A stretch of 64,000 bases of DNA from Actinomadura madurae (GCF_900115095.1 NZ_FOVH01000026.1:47490-111489), one strand, 5' to 3'. Counted from the first letter of the stretch, positions 1 through 9,206 are shown. Program-made: numbers and translations. Notes: generated by a model not told the origin, from the sequence alone.

Positions 1-191
1 ACCGTGGTCCGAGAGACCGAGAACTTCGAGGCAAGCGCGGCCTCACTCGGCAGCCGCGTCCCGATCGCCAACTGGCCGCTGAGGATCGCCTGGCGGATCT
101 GCTCCTCCACCTGCTCGCGCGGCCGAAGAACCGGCTTCGGCTCGAACAGCGCCTCATCGGCGGCCGCGGCTTGAGGAGCAACGTCGGACAT
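1..191 (-). CDS. GntR-family transcriptional regulator, N-terminus only (cut by window edge)
   Basis: The reverse strand reads from ATG at 191 off the left edge, giving 63 residues. After an acidic/alanine-rich lead, the motif REQVEEQIRQAILSGQL followed by RLPSEAALA and VSRTT is the start of a GntR-type winged helix-turn-helix, most like the FadR subfamily. An AGGAAGG ribosome-binding site lies 5-6 bases before the ATG. The ligand-binding C-terminal domain is outside the window, so the effector and subfamily cannot be told. Members are usually DNA-binding repressors of catabolic genes responding to small acids; here the target is unknown. Confidence 0.85.
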   Translation of the reverse strand, partial: MSDVAPQAAAADEALFEPKPVLRPREQVEEQIRQAILSGQLAIGTRLPSEAALASKFSVSRTT

Positions 192-465
192 TGAAGGCCC
201 TTCCTGAAGCGCCCATCTGCCAACCACCAGCACTAGCCCCACCGTACCTTCGGACACCGCTCCGGCAGGCACCAACGGCATACTGTCCAATATTCAAAGC
301 TAAGACCGAAAGCACCCCAACCACGAGGCATCCTCGCCACCTGCACCCCTGACTCCCGGAGCCATCATCCCAACGCCTCGAGAGAGCTGCGCCGAAGTAT
401 CAGCACACGCCCGATCCGCCGCAGGGGCTTCTCACCAGGGTTGATCGGTATGGCGGTTGAGGGAT

Positions 466-1251
466 TCAGTCTTTCCTCCCGACGCCACCGTAGGCGTGGG
501 CGTCCGGCGTCGGTTCGAAGGGGCTGGGTTCAGGATGCCAGCGGTTGACCGGGACAAAGCCTGGTTCGACCATGGTTAGCCCGTCGAAGAAGGCGGCGAC
601 TTGGTCGGGTCGGCGGAGTCGGTACGGGACCGCGCCGGTTTCGTCGTAGCCCTCCTGGGCTTCGGCGAAGGCCTCGTCGGTGTCGGTGCCGTCGTTCAAC
701 GCCAGGTAGCTGCCCGACGGAAGTCCGGCCAAGAGGCGCCGGACGAGATCTCGGGCCGTGGCATCGTCAGTGACGTGGCCCATGATGCCGTTGAGGATCA
801 GAGCAATGGGTTCATTGAAGTCGAGGGTTTTTCTGGCGCCGCGCAGGATGGCGGGCGGGTCGTAGAGGTCGGCATCAACGTAGTCGGTGGCCCCGTCGGT
901 GGTGCTCGTCAGAAGCGCCCTGGCGTGGACTAGGACGAGTGGGTCGTTGTCGACGTAGACGATGCGTGAGTTCGGGGCCACCCGCTGCGCCACCTCGTGA
1001 GTGTTGTCCACGGTGGGCAGGCCGGTCCCCACATCCAAGAACTGCCGGATGCCTTCCACCTCGGCCAGGTAGCGGATCGCTCTGGAGAGGAACGCTCGGG
1101 AATGACGGGCCAGATCGATGATGCCAGGGAAAACACGAACGTACTCGTCGCCGGCCTGTTGATCAACCGGGAAGTTGTCCTTTCCGCCCAGCCAGTAATT
1201 CCATATTCGGGCCGAGTGGGGCACCGAGGTGTCGATGGTGGCGTCCAACAT
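466..1251 (-). CDS. SAM-dependent methyltransferase, DUF574 (Methyltransf_19) type
   Basis: The 261-residue product begins with the family hallmark IDTSVPHSARIWNYWLGGKD, then has a Rossmann SAM-binding signature FLDVGTGLP near residue 80, an acidic strand end VYVDNDP, and ends in the typical YGGVGRKD. This actinobacterial family is very common but its substrates are unknown. An upstream in-frame ATG at 1362 exists, but the start at 1251 is preferred: it has an AGGAG site nine bases upstream and gives the usual family start. It lies downstream of, and on the same strand as, the DUF5753-type regulator, about 160 bases away. The family assignment is firm; the reaction is not known. Confidence 0.85.
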   Translation of the reverse strand: MLDATIDTSVPHSARIWNYWLGGKDNFPVDQQAGDEYVRVFPGIIDLARHSRAFLSRAIRYLAEVEGIRQFLDVGTGLPTVDNTHEVAQRVAPNSRIVYVDNDPLVLVHARALLTSTTDGATDYVDADLYDPPAILRGARKTLDFNEPIALILNGIMGHVTDDATARDLVRRLLAGLPSGSYLALNDGTDTDEAFAEAQEGYDETGAVPYRLRRPDQVAAFFDGLTMVEPGFVPVNRWHPEPSPFEPTPDAHAYGGVGRKD

Positions 1252-1410
1252 TTTCTCGTGCTCCTGGCGGGCGGGCTCGTCGTTTCGGCTGTTCACGCTC
1301 GTCTCCCATGAGTTTGCCGTGTCGTCACGGCGGTGTTTGACGTAGGCGTCGCGCCCCAACATGACAGCAGACCTCTGGGGTCGTTGGCCAGACCACGTCG
1401 GCGTCGGACG

Positions 1411-2493
1411 TCACTGCCGCTTGAGGATGCTGCGCAGGATTTGCGTCGAGTCGTCCGGTAGCGCCGCTGAAACAGCCAGCTCGCTCAGCACAGCATAATA
1501 CTCCCTCACTAATGGCGAATCGGGCGGATACAGTCCGTGTTGCCACTCCTGCAACACGAGTACGTCCGGGACATCCGCCTGACGGAAACGCAGCAGCCGA
1601 ATCGGGCCTCTGGCGCAGAAGTGAGCACTGCCCGCAGGGCGGATCTGGAGGGTGACCTGAATCAGGTTGGTCAGGTCGAGCAGGTGCTGCAACTGTCCGC
1701 GCCACACGTGGGGTGGAAGGTCCAGATACGGTGGCTGACGGAGTGCCGTCTCCTCAAGCACGATCCACAATGCGACGGCATCAGCGCGGCGCAGCATGCG
1801 TTGCCCATGAGCTTGCAAGGTGGTCGGCTCCGCTTCCCTGGCGTAGCGGTCGGATGAAGACTGAAGGTGGTCGGCCAACTCTGCCGTCTGCAGGTGAGCG
1901 GGAATGCCGTGTGGATCGTAGATACGCAAGCGGCTGCACCACTCCTCAAGCACCAGACAGGGCTGGAGCGAGCGTGCTACGCGCATCCCGGAGGCGGTCA
2001 CGCCAGGCTGCTGCTTTCGTGCCCAGTCGAGGAGAACGGCGCGCCGCTCGTCCTCGTCATCGAAGGGGCCGTCGGCTTGCCGCTGAAAGCGAGGCAACTG
2101 CAGTTGAGAAGTCCCAGCCTGTCCCTCGCTGGATCGTTTCACGCAATTCAGCAGTTTCAGCGCCTTCTCGTGTCGCTGTTTCCACTTGGCGACCGTTCCG
2201 ATGGCGACATCGGGGGCTAGACCGCGACGGGCCGCCATCTCACGGAACACGATCACCAGCGAGCGGGTCATCTCCCACCTTGGTAGCCGCCGCCGCTGCT
2301 TGGTGAACAGATCATTCACCGTCGAGCTCAGCAGGGATATCACCGGCCCACCCGGCGGCTGCTGCGTTCGCTGCCGCAACTCTTCCGCAAGCTGTTCGAT
2401 GGCGGCATAGGAGGGCGGCGCAGCGGTCGCTCGCGCGGCGTCCAGTTCGGCGATGAAGTCGTTGATCACGCGCTGCTTGAACTCGTCCGACAA
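1411..2493 (-). CDS. DNA-binding regulator with C-terminal DUF5753-like domain
   Basis: 360 residues. The N-terminal part (about 45-110) holds a helix-turn-helix region containing STVNDLFTKQRRRLPRW, which resembles the short DNA-binding module found in many actinobacterial regulators. The C-terminal part (about 190-355) matches the DUF5753 pattern: ALWIVLEETALR, then a QLQHLLDL helix, VTLQIRP, GSAHF, LLRF, and a final EYYAVLSEL helix. Such proteins are Scr1-type regulators often paired with DUF397 proteins; no DUF397 gene is visible next to it, and the downstream neighbour is a DUF574 methyltransferase. It probably acts as a cytoplasmic transcription factor; its ligand and operator are unknown. 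Confidence 0.7.
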   Translation of the reverse strand: MSDEFKQRVINDFIAELDAARATAAPPSYAAIEQLAEELRQRTQQPPGGPVISLLSSTVNDLFTKQRRRLPRWEMTRSLVIVFREMAARRGLAPDVAIGTVAKWKQRHEKALKLLNCVKRSSEGQAGTSQLQLPRFQRQADGPFDDEDERRAVLLDWARKQQPGVTASGMRVARSLQPCLVLEEWCSRLRIYDPHGIPAHLQTAELADHLQSSSDRYAREAEPTTLQAHGQRMLRRADAVALWIVLEETALRQPPYLDLPPHVWRGQLQHLLDLTNLIQVTLQIRPAGSAHFCARGPIRLLRFRQADVPDVLVLQEWQHGLYPPDSPLVREYYAVLSELAVSAALPDDSTQILRSILKRQ

Positions 2494-2640
2494 CCCATGC
2501 TCCGAGAGTGTGTGACGAAACCCCGCTCACATTCCGGCGGACATCCTGTCATCGCCACCGGAAACGGAACAGGTCAGTTGACACACTCGCCTCGCCGACC
2601 TTCCCGAACACCTTGATCATCGGCATTCCAAGATCGCTGA

Positions 2641-3009
2641 ATGATAGGCAAGCACTTACTTGTGATTCGGTTTGTATCCGGTTTTGTCCGGGTACCCGCG
2701 ATTCCGGTTCCAGGGTGGTCCGATGTGCTTCAGCGTTGGCGCGTGCCCGAACCGCCACAGTCAACCCGCGACAGAGCCACTTCGGCGGCGACCAGCCATG
2801 CCGCAGTATGTCGCCCGCATGGCGTCAGTGTAGATGACGAGGTACTCGCCCTGTGTCTGTACACGGTCTGGGCGCTGCGCACCGGCCGCCCGCTTCCGAC
2901 ACGACCGTATACCGACCTGACCCGCCCGGAATTGGAGGAATTTTGGAGTGACCACGTCCCCACCCCACCGAGCGCCATTCAGAACATCGTCGGACAGGCA
3001 TTGCACTGA
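2641..3009 (+). CDS. Hypothetical protein, probably only its last ~60 codons genuine
   Basis: The reading frame is open for 122 codons, but only the C-terminal half looks like protein. It contains a VWALRTGRPLP and LTRPELEEFWSD pattern that I associate with small actinobacterial hypothetical proteins of about 50-60 residues. No good ATG or GTG with a ribosome site lies directly before this conserved part, so the gene may be truncated at its 5' end, in line with the decayed genes that follow. The first 60 codons are probably not translated. Function unknown. The similarity is recalled from memory and not tested. Confidence 0.3.
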   Translation: MIGKHLLVIRFVSGFVRVPAIPVPGWSDVLQRWRVPEPPQSTRDRATSAATSHAAVCRPHGVSVDDEVLALCLYTVWALRTGRPLPTRPYTDLTRPELEEFWSDHVPTPPSAIQNIVGQALH

Positions 3010-3098
3010 AAACGCAGTGGGATCCGCCGAGACGATCGCTTGATAGGGCCAGCCTCATCCACGCGATCACACTCAAACTGAGGTATTCGACTACGGCC

Positions 3099-3660
3099 AT
3101 GTACACGACCATCATCGTCGCCGACATCATCGGCTAGGCCCGTCAAGCCCGCACCGAGGACCTGCAAAGCGTCCTCCGCACAAGGGTCTACCAGCAATTG
3201 GCCGTGGCCTTCACCATGACCCAGATCCCCTGGGACGAGTGCCACATCGAAGACCGCGGCGACGGTGTCCTGATCATCGTCCCGGTGACGGTCGACTGCG
3301 ACTACTGCCTCGACCCCCTGGTGCACCACCTGGCAGTCGCCCTGCGCCGCGACAACCGGCACGTCGGCGATGCCACCCGCCTACGCCTTCGGTTGGCCAT
3401 CCATCTCGGCCATGTACAGCGCGATGACCGCGGCGTGAGCGGGCACGCCACCATCCATCTCTTCCGCCTGATCGAGGCCTCAGCCTTCAAACGCGCACTA
3501 CAGAACACCGACACCGATCTCGGTCCTGATCTCCGACCAGCTGCACAACGAAGCCACTCAGCGAGGCGGCATGTACAACCCCAGCGCCTACCGGCCGCTC
3601 CGGGTCAGCGTCAAAGAGACCCGCTGCACCGCTTGGCTGTGGCTCGCCCCCCGAACATAA
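3099..3660 (+). pseudogene. Class III nucleotidyl cyclase-like regulatory protein, broken by a stop and a frameshift
   Basis: From ATG 3099 the frame reads MYTTIIVADIIG and then a TAG at 3135-3137. The same frame continues as ARQARTEDLQSVLR, IPWDECHIEDRGDGVLIIVP, a conserved LRLAIHLGHV segment and GVSGHATIHLFRLI. Near 3522 the protein-like signal moves to the next frame (ISDQLHNEA, then YRPLRVSVKETRC, TAWLWL) and stops at 3658-3660. Together this is a complete copy of an actinobacterial protein of about 185 residues related to class III adenylate cyclase domains, one that lacks several catalytic residues. One nonsense codon plus one frameshift make it a pseudogene. It could have been a nucleotide- or effector-sensing protein. 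Confidence 0.75.
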
Positions 3661-3743
3661 CCCGTACTTCATCACCTGGCCCCGGGTGAGCACCATCCTC
3701 TTCCCGCAGCCTCGCTTCCCCCGCACAAACGGGGGTTTCCCAG

Positions 3744-4436
3744 GCCGATCGCAGTGAAGTGCGGCGGTTCGCGGATGCGATCGTGCATCACCAGAAAGGC
3801 GTGAAAGACCTGAGCACGGCCGGCCGTGGCGGGCTACTTTGAGGATCTGCTGGCCGAACGTCGTCGGGAACGTCGCGACGGTCTGACTTCGGGGTTGCTG
3901 GATGCCACCGAGGGCGACGACCACCTGACCGAGGCACAGATCCTGATCGCGGCCGGAACGAGGCCACCACCAACCTGATCGCCAAAGCCTGGCACTGCGC
4001 CTGGCGGCACCTGGAACGTCCGTTGATGGCGTTCGGGCAGATCAGCGGCTGGGTCGAAGAAACAGTTCGGTTGGAGGCGCCGACGCAGGCTGACGGGCGG
4101 AAAGTAACCGAGCAATTCACCCTGCATGGCGTGACCACCCCGGCGAAAGCTCGAATGCTGCTGGTCGGCTCGGCCGATCGCGACCCGCGCGTGCTCGACG
4201 AGCCCGACCGATTCGACCTGGGCCGCGATAGTGCTGCGAAGATCAGCTTCGGGTCTGGCCGGCACCACTGCATCGGCGCCAACTTGGCGCGGTTGGAGGT
4301 CCGCGTCGCGCTGGAGGAGCTCACGGCCCGGGTCAGCGTCTACAGCATCAATGAGACCGGTGCCCGCCGCATCAACTCGCCCTATGAGCGCGGTTTCACC
4401 AGCCTGCCGACCGCGGTCACGCCCAGGAGGGTCTGA
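3744..4436 (+). pseudogene. Cytochrome P450 remnant with two frameshifts
   Basis: Three frames must be joined. Frame one (3744 onward) reads RFADAIVHHQKGVKDLSTA. Frame two (from about 3823) reads AVAGYFEDLLAERRRERRD, GLTSGLLDA, LTEAQILIAAG. Frame three (from 3957) reads NEATTNLIAKAW, the ExxR motif in EETVRLEAP, and the haem loop FGSGRHHCIG with Cys ligand. At the second shift one base is missing from the glycine codon of the AGxE(A/T)TTN helix-I motif. The first ~170 residues of a P450 are absent, as are parts between helix I and ExxR. It is a non-functional relic of a class I bacterial P450, perhaps from a secondary-metabolite cluster. Confidence 0.8.
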
Positions 4437-4441
4437 CCGGT

Positions 4442-4510
4442 TCAGGGCTTGCGGGCGACGGCGCCGATGAAGTGGCTCCCTTGCGGGTTTGCTCCGTGCA
4501 GCGGGGACGC
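4442..4510 (-). pseudogene. C-terminal scrap of a methyltransferase-like protein
   Basis: On the reverse strand a frame ending at TGA 4442-4444 reads PLHGANPQGSHFIGAVARKP and stop. A FIGAVARKP or YGGVGRKP tail is typical of actinobacterial SAM methyltransferases, including the DUF574 family seen intact at 466-1251. Upstream the frame loses any resemblance to protein, so only about 22 codons remain. The identification rests on this short tail. Confidence 0.35.
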
Positions 4511-4787
4511 GGGCGGCCCACTCGGGGCCCACACGATGCCGGGGCCAAGGAGGTGAAGCCCGGTGAAGAACTATTCACACCTCAGCCGGGTCTCGTGAGT
4601 AGATCGGCGGCTTCGATCTTCGATACACGGCTTTGGAGTGCGCGGTGCCGCCAAGGTCCATGCCGCCCTCATAGCCATGGGAGATCGCCACATGGCTGCC
4701 CTGAGCCAGATGCCCCATCAAGCGACCGACGAGCCCGGCGGGATCCTCGTCGTCCCCGGACGAAGTGCAGGACCGCCACCACCAGCT

Positions 4788-4905
4788 GGGTCTGGGCGCG
4801 CGACGGGGTTCTGGAAGACCTGATGAACTTGATGACCAGCAGAGCGGCGGCCGACTTGGACCTGGTCAGCGTGGACTCCACCGTCTGCCGCCCGCGTCAT
4901 CGTGC
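4788..4905 (+). pseudogene. IS5-type transposase fragment
   Basis: About 40 codons read WARDGVLEDLMNLMT and then DLDLVSVDSTVCRPRHRAA. This matches the region around the first catalytic aspartate (VSVDST-VRAHQHAA) of IS5-family DDE transposases. The stretch runs into unrelated sequence on both sides, and no terminal repeats are visible, so it is a relic. A similar scrap occurs at 61080-61182. Confidence 0.55.
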
Positions 4906-5156
4906 CGCCAGTATGTTTTCACGCTGTGCAGGAGGATACGCGGGCCACGGCGTGATCGCGGGTTGACGATTCACTCCCGGAAGCTGAGAAGCTCTTGGCG
5001 GACAGATCGATCACCACAGCCGGATCTGCAACCATCAGGAGCTTCGGGCGCCTCATCGAGCCTGCAGCAGAGGCTTGCTGCGAACGTGGGGATGGCTCGC
5101 GCGGCGCTCGATGTCGTTCTCCTCCGCCAGCGCCGCGCGTACTACGATTTTGGTTC
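4906..5156. other. Intergenic stretch before the DUF4429 gene
   Basis: I see no gene, repeat or clear promoter here. Open frames running through it lack conserved motifs and are longer upstream extensions of the DUF4429 frame or shadows. Confidence 0.4.
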
Positions 5157-6041
5157 ATGGAGGCCATTTCGCGCGAAGGCAAATGGACGTTCGACGGCGA
5201 GATACTGCGCATCGTCCCAGCCCGTGAGCGGGGTGTGCACAAACTGCGCAAGGCGATGGGTGAGCTCGTGGTGCCGGTCGAGGCGATCGCCGGCGTGGTC
5301 TTCGAACCGGGACGCAAGAGCGGCTGGCTACGCCTCCGCCTGCGCGCCGGAGCGGACCCGTTCAGCCAGGTCGTCGGAAACGCGCTCACCGACTCTGCCG
5401 CCGACCCCTACCGGCTGTCGATCGACGCGGGCCGGACGGACGCCGCCGAATACCTAGTGGAGGAAATCCGCCACTCGCTCCTGCTCGAACAGGTGCCGGA
5501 CGGGCCCTGCGATCGGTTCCTCATGCCCGGGCCGCCGGTGCCGGTGAGCGCTTCGGCGGGGGACGGCACGGCATCGTTCGACGGCGAACGGGTGCGCCTG
5601 GAGTGGAACTGGATGGCCAGTTCACGCAAGGAAGGAGCCGGGCCACAGTTGTTCGACCTCGCCGACATCGCGGGAGTGGAGTGGGCACCCCAGTCGGGGA
5701 TGGGCTACGGCTTCCTGCGTTTTCGGCTTAGGGCGGGCGACTCCGGGCAGACGGCGGAAAACGACCCGCAATGCCTCGCCTGGGGCATACAAAAGGAGGG
5801 TGGGCTGACGGCGCTGGTGGCGGCCGCCGTGGTCGCCCATCTGCCGCACCCGTCCGCACCCGCAGTCCAAGCCGCACCGCCCGCTATCGCCGCCCCCGAG
5901 CCTCACGTGCGGGAGGCTCCGGCCCACGATCACGACACCCTGTTGCGGCGGCTGCGCGAGTTGGGCGAGCTGCACAAAGAGGGCATCGTCAATGACGAGG
6001 AGTTCGCCACCGCCAAACAGGCACTGCTGCGCGGCCTGTGA
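5157..6041 (+). CDS. DUF4429 domain protein with C-terminal SHOCT domain
   Basis: 294 residues from ATG 5157. Two DUF4429 repeats are seen: the first (residues 5-125) runs from GKWTFDGEILRI through FEPGRKSGWLRLRLRAGADP to VPDGPCDRFL, the second (about 135-230) starts TASFDGERVRLEWNW. A proline/alanine linker leads to a SHOCT motif at the end (LLRRLRELGELHKEGIVNDE, then EFATAKQ). A longer open frame starts at 4995 but its extra 54 residues have no family resemblance. Function is unknown; SHOCT domains mediate oligomerisation. It is an intact gene in an otherwise decayed neighbourhood. Confidence 0.85.
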   Translation: MEAISREGKWTFDGEILRIVPARERGVHKLRKAMGELVVPVEAIAGVVFEPGRKSGWLRLRLRAGADPFSQVVGNALTDSAADPYRLSIDAGRTDAAEYLVEEIRHSLLLEQVPDGPCDRFLMPGPPVPVSASAGDGTASFDGERVRLEWNWMASSRKEGAGPQLFDLADIAGVEWAPQSGMGYGFLRFRLRAGDSGQTAENDPQCLAWGIQKEGGLTALVAAAVVAHLPHPSAPAVQAAPPAIAAPEPHVREAPAHDHDTLLRRLRELGELHKEGIVNDEEFATAKQALLRGL

Positions 6042-6785
6042 GTTCCCTATCCAGCCGGCACGCGCGTGTGTGACTCGATCTCGACAAGCCCGGTCAAGTG
6101 GGCCAGGCGCCGAAACCGCCACAGCCTATGTACTCTCACCTGCACGGACATAAGCCTTGGCGTCATCGTCCAGTAGTGACCACAGGGTCTTCGGCGGAAC
6201 CGGTCCAGAGAGTCAAAGGAGAACCGAGCCCGCGAAATGTACTCGAAGTGGTGCGGGTGTTGGCGGTCTCTTGCATGGAGCCGAAGTGACGAACGATGAA
6301 GTCGCGGAGGTCGTCGTTGGAGAGGACCGCCCAGTGCAATCGGCAGTCGTCACCTCACCCCGAGACAGGACGTATGCGCTCAGAACGTTTACATACCAGG
6401 AAATCAGCCCGGGGCCGCATCAGCCCGGGCCGCATGGCGGCCTGGATTCGCGCTCGGGTGCCGTTGCGTTGCCGGCATCGAAACAACCCGTGAACCGCCT
6501 GCCAGGACTGGGAGCACTCTGACAACTGGCCCGCCCAGTTCAACAAGCCCCACTGGGCAGCCTTCCCTGAGACAGGACAGGCACCCGAACACACGTAATA
6601 CGTTCCTGCTTCTCGGGATCTGGCTCAAATTCCGTGAGGCAGTGACAGTTTGTGAGGGTCGCTCGGTGGCGGAGGTGTAGGCGGTGAGGACACGGTCCAT
6701 GCTGGTGTCGCCTTCATACAATCCCTGCGGCGACTCATAGGTCTTCTGAGAACTCCCATAAGTCTGTTCGCTCGGTTACAGCGCC
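6042..6785. other. Region with no recognisable gene
   Basis: Several open frames exist on both strands but none carries motifs I recognise, good ribosome sites or a codon pattern like neighbouring genes. Base composition is a little lower in GC than the core. A minus-strand frame near 6600-6750 (containing LYEGDTSMDRVLTAYTSA) looks mildly protein-like and may be another gene remnant. Confidence 0.4.
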
Positions 6786-7468
6786 CTTGGAGGAGAGCCT
6801 GAAAAGTCCAACCTCCAAGCCCACGACCTCAAGGACCGGCTCGTGGACGGCGTCGAGAGCCTGCGCGAGATCATCCGTGACGACGTCAAAAGGGCCATCG
6901 CCACCCGCGAGGGGACGCTGGCCCGTTCGATCCACATCGTCCTGCGGAATGTCTTCCGGGCCCTTCGGCAAAAGGGCGTGATCTTCCGCGATCCCACCCG
7001 TGGCCTCGTCTTCGCCGGGATCAACAAGATCCCGCCTTCGATGCGCTCAGCGGCACCGACATCCGCCACCTGCTGCTCACCGACCTCGACCTGTCCCGTG
7101 AGCGCCTCATCGTCCGGTGCCCTGGCAAACGGCACATCATCTACCTGGACGAACTCACCTACCGCTGCGCCTCCGCGTGGCTCCGCGAACGTCACCGCCG
7201 CTGGCCAGTGACCACCAACCCGCATTTGCTGATCAACCGATGGACCGCGGTAGACACCACTCACTCGCCCATCGGCACCACGTTCACCGACGTCTTCCGG
7301 CCCACCGGACTCACGATGCAGACGCTACGGCAGGACCGGATCCGCGACGAGGCATTCGAGGTCGACGACCCGCTGCACCTGATGCGCCTGTTCGGTATCT
7401 CCTCGCAGTCCGCAATGCGGTACATCACTGCGGCTCACCCCGAACGCACCGCGAAGCTTCCCCGATGA
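6786..7468 (+). pseudogene. Integrase-like gene with internal deletion and frameshift
   Basis: Two blocks in different frames make up one family. Block one (to about 7040) reads HDLKDRLVDGVESLREII, then VFRALRQKGVIFRDPTRGL. Block two (from about 7049) reads TDIRHLLLTDLDLSRERLIV, YLDELTYRCASAWLRERHRR, TNPHLLINR, FRPTGLTMQTLRQDRI and ends LFGISSQSAMRYITAAHPER. This order (RDPTRG, LLLTDLDL, WLRERHRRWP, LRQDRI) is that of actinobacterial tyrosine-recombinase-like proteins found on plasmids and islands. About 40 residues between the blocks are missing and the frame changes there. It is non-functional, and marks a former mobile element. Confidence 0.6.
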
Positions 7469-7609
7469 GGCGAGCGGCAGCCATCAACCAGCAGAGCCAG
7501 GATCAACGTTGCATGAAGACCGCGTGATGCGGCAGCCGCGCATCGCATACTTTGGCTGTACTCTCGCCTTACAGCCAAAGCATTCTCCACTTCTGCCGAC
7601 GCTGGCGCG

Positions 7610-8746
7610 TCACTTCACGGGCACTTTCATTCTGAACAGTTTCTCTGCATTTCGGAACGCAATCTTTTCCTTGGCTTCGCGTGGCAAATCGACTCCGCGG
7701 AACCAGTCGGTCTGCTCCTTTATGTCCGCGAACGGGTAGTCGGTTGCGAACATCACTCGATCCACGCTTATGTACTTCAGCAGGAGATCGAGCAGTTCGG
7801 TCTGAGGGAATGCGCTGGTTGTGACCCAGAAGTTGTCCTGAAAGTATTGCCCGAAGGGCTTCTCGAGCGAGTCTTCGGTCGGCTCGCCCATGTCATTGAT
7901 GATCCGCTTGTAGTAGAAGGGAAGCCCTTCGCCCATATGGCCGATGATGATCTTCAGTTTGGGGAATCTGTCGAAAACCCCGTACGCGATCATCCGAATG
8001 CATTGGGTCAGCACCTCCTGGTGCCAGCCATATCCAGACCCACTGAAAATGTAGTCTTGGTACTCTTCCGTGTATTTAGACCGTGTGGTGCTGTAGTAGA
8101 TCTTGAAGACCTCGTCAGCTGGATAGCCGGGATGCAGGTAGATCGGCACATCGAGAGCAACGGCACGTGCCAGCACAGGCTCGAAATCAGGATGATCGAG
8201 ATACTTCTTCGCGATGTGTCCGTTGGTCAGTGCACCCAAGAAGCCATCTTCCCGAACCGAGCGTTCCAGTTCGTCCGCCGCCGCCTCCGGGCTCTGCAAG
8301 GGCAAGGTGGCGAAAGCCTTGAAGCGGCCCGGATATTTGGTGATCGGCCCGTCTACAAGTTGCCGGTTAAGACGATAGGCAAGGTCGATGCCCCTTTGCC
8401 CGGGGACATTTTGTACGGAGGGTGTATGAGCAGAGAGGATTTGAACGTTGAGTCCCCCCGCATCCATATCGCCGATGCGGCGTTGGCCTAGATCCGAAAG
8501 ACCAATTTCCTCAAGGAACGCTATGTGATCCTGATTGATGGAGTTCAGCTTCAACAACGTGGGAGTCGAAAAGGTCTCCTCTGTGCCGATGAAGGGCAGG
8601 TCCCGGTCTCGCGATGCAATGTCCGGAGTCTTGTCCGGAGTCTTGTTCCCGTCCGCTGCCGAAACGGCGGCATACGCGGACAAGCCGGCACCAGCGCCAA
8701 GTGCCGTGGTAGCGGCTAGAAAGCCGCGGCGTCCCATGGACTTCAT
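7610..8746 (-). CDS. Amidohydrolase-2 family protein, Tat-exported
   Basis: 378 residues. A twin-arginine signal (MGRRGFLAA, then an alanine-rich stretch to about residue 31) predicts Tat export. The mature part is an amidohydrolase-2 TIM barrel like gamma-resorcylate and dihydroxybenzoate decarboxylases: TEETFSTP at 55-62, IYLHPGYP with His205, IIGHMGEGLPF with His270, and FATDYPF with Asp336. The first metal motif in decarboxylases is EEH; here the histidine position is Thr58, so the metal site is altered. Base composition is clearly lower in GC than the core genes, pointing to transfer. The substrate is unknown; decarboxylation or hydrolysis of an aromatic acid is possible. Confidence 0.8.
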   Translation of the reverse strand: MKSMGRRGFLAATTALGAGAGLSAYAAVSAADGNKTPDKTPDIASRDRDLPFIGTEETFSTPTLLKLNSINQDHIAFLEEIGLSDLGQRRIGDMDAGGLNVQILSAHTPSVQNVPGQRGIDLAYRLNRQLVDGPITKYPGRFKAFATLPLQSPEAAADELERSVREDGFLGALTNGHIAKKYLDHPDFEPVLARAVALDVPIYLHPGYPADEVFKIYYSTTRSKYTEEYQDYIFSGSGYGWHQEVLTQCIRMIAYGVFDRFPKLKIIIGHMGEGLPFYYKRIINDMGEPTEDSLEKPFGQYFQDNFWVTTSAFPQTELLDLLLKYISVDRVMFATDYPFADIKEQTDWFRGVDLPREAKEKIAFRNAEKLFRMKVPVK

Positions 8747-9206
8747 GTCAGTCTCTCTTCAGGTGTTTGTCAGGTGGAGGAACCGCTCGCCGGCGCGCAG
8801 CGGCTGTGGTGGAGCTGACAACCCGCCCGCGTGCGCGCTGTGCGGGCCGGTCGCGGCGGGCGCCGCACTGTGGTCGGCGTGCGACCCGTGGGCGGCGACA
8901 GTGAAGGTCGTCGCCAGCGCCCTGGTGGCCGCCCCGAACCTCAACCGCCCGGGCGGCGCTTCCCCTGACGGCGCTGCGTCGACTGCCATCACTAGCCTCC
9001 TACATACGGGTTGCATCGCTTACCTGGATGCCTACTTCCTACCGAGCGAACCTGAGACGAACGTTAGAACCCGTCCTTAAACCGTCGCGGTGCAGAGGCC
9101 GGACGGATGCTCGACGGCCGACGCTGTCGCATATGGCTCTCGTCGCCCGTGGATCCATGTTGTGTACCGGTGTGAGAATCCCTGAATGCGCTCGACCGAT
9201 GACACG
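8747..9206. other. Intergenic region upstream of the amidohydrolase gene
   Basis: No convincing gene. It should hold the promoter of the minus-strand amidohydrolase. A minus-strand frame at 8759-9016 is open for 85 codons but is alanine/proline-rich without motifs. Confidence 0.4.

Noticed and set aside
2549..2764. 71-codon minus-strand ORF upstream of the DUF5753-type gene
   Set aside because: No recognisable motif and no clear ribosome site; too weak to call.
8759..9016. 85-codon minus-strand ORF upstream of the amidohydrolase
   Set aside because: Ends close to the amidohydrolase start but is low-complexity with no ribosome site or motif.
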